A stretch of DNA of 64,000 nucleotides, taken from Dolomedes plantarius (Eukaryota > Arthropoda > Arachnida > Araneae > Dolomedidae). Shown here piece after piece: positions 63,729 through 64,000 of the stretch. The DNA is taken from the NCBI GenBank assembly GCA_907164885.2, contig OU015492.1:197473460-197537459 (forward strand). The letters run 5' to 3'. A program made the position numbers and the translations under genes. The stretch's first letter is position 1, and the number at the start of each line of letters is the position of its first letter. The notes beneath the pieces were generated by a model. That model did no database searches. It was not told the DNA's origin and was given only the letters and a program-made list of their open reading frames with translations.

Positions 63729-64000
63729 TGAAGTGACTGAAGTATCTTTGCGTTTATTTTACTATTAAATCTCTTACTATTAAAAGTGTGTATATTTATG
63801 TGTGTGTGAAGAAAACTTAATCGTGTTCTCTCACATGATTCATACCCGTTGATCTGTCATCTTCTTCCAACGTTTTGTGTGTGACAATGCTTCTTCAAAA
63901 TTTAGTCCACCTATTACATATTAAACTGTTTTCCTAGGGTTGTTATGTTGGAGACTTTTCCTTCTCGCCAATGGCGATACTTAATAGGGCGAACACCAAA
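63729..64000. other. Unassigned terminal sequence
   Basis: No gene or repeat border was recognised before the window ends. Confidence 0.3.

Overview
The window is nuclear DNA of an animal, most likely an arthropod and possibly a spider or other chelicerate. The phylum rests on the two host genes and the transposon families; the narrower placement is inference. It is AT-rich, with long introns with canonical GT-AG borders and a very dense, layered load of transposable elements. No bacterial gene layout, RNA operon or CRISPR array was seen.

Host genes. Two genes can be assembled. (1) An SLC35F6-like nucleotide-sugar/drug-metabolite transporter lies on the + strand, 23660-46336. Its seven exons join in frame to 385 residues, and intron 1 (14.7 kb) has been inflated by mobile DNA. 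(2) A BTB-BACK-PHR protein of the BTBD1/2/3/6 type lies on the - strand. Its coding exons at 55666-55913 and 49762-50761 join to 415 residues; an upstream non-coding exon must exist but was not located. The two genes converge, with nested piggyBac relics between them.

Mobile DNA by region. 0-23 kb, upstream of the transporter: two Helitron-type elements (537-2581), Tigger and mariner relics (2.6-4.3 kb), a hAT element with a second hAT inside it (4755-6328), a Tigger relic split by an intact Tc1 element (7011-9233), several copies of a short hAT family rich in poly-G/C runs (6777, 11849, 15538, 21420, 30620), a hAT transposase relic (14445-15477), a Helitron interrupted by a palindromic MITE (17795-18934) and two tRNA-derived SINEs. 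Intron 1 of the transporter (23737-38420): four further hAT elements (three non-autonomous copies clustered at 27.2-28.4 kb and one at 25.9 kb), a Charlie-like hAT relic (28803-29635) and a complete, apparently very young BEL/Pao retrotransposon (30824-37124) with indistinguishable LTRs, a 5-bp target duplication and one uninterrupted 1822-residue frame. Introns 2-6: a Tigger-type MITE and a mariner relic. 46.9-49.1 kb: one piggyBac inside another. BTB gene intron: an internally deleted Tigger holding a SINE. 57-64 kb: a clean Helitron copy, a SINE split by a MITE, Gypsy and R1/Jockey-like fragments, and a broken Merlin transposase.

I found no convincing undescribed multi-gene system. The value of the window is the readable insertion order: about a dozen elements carry visible target-site duplications, and many are inserted in one another. 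Two elements (Tc1 at 7571-8979 and BEL/Pao at 30824-37124) look coding-competent.
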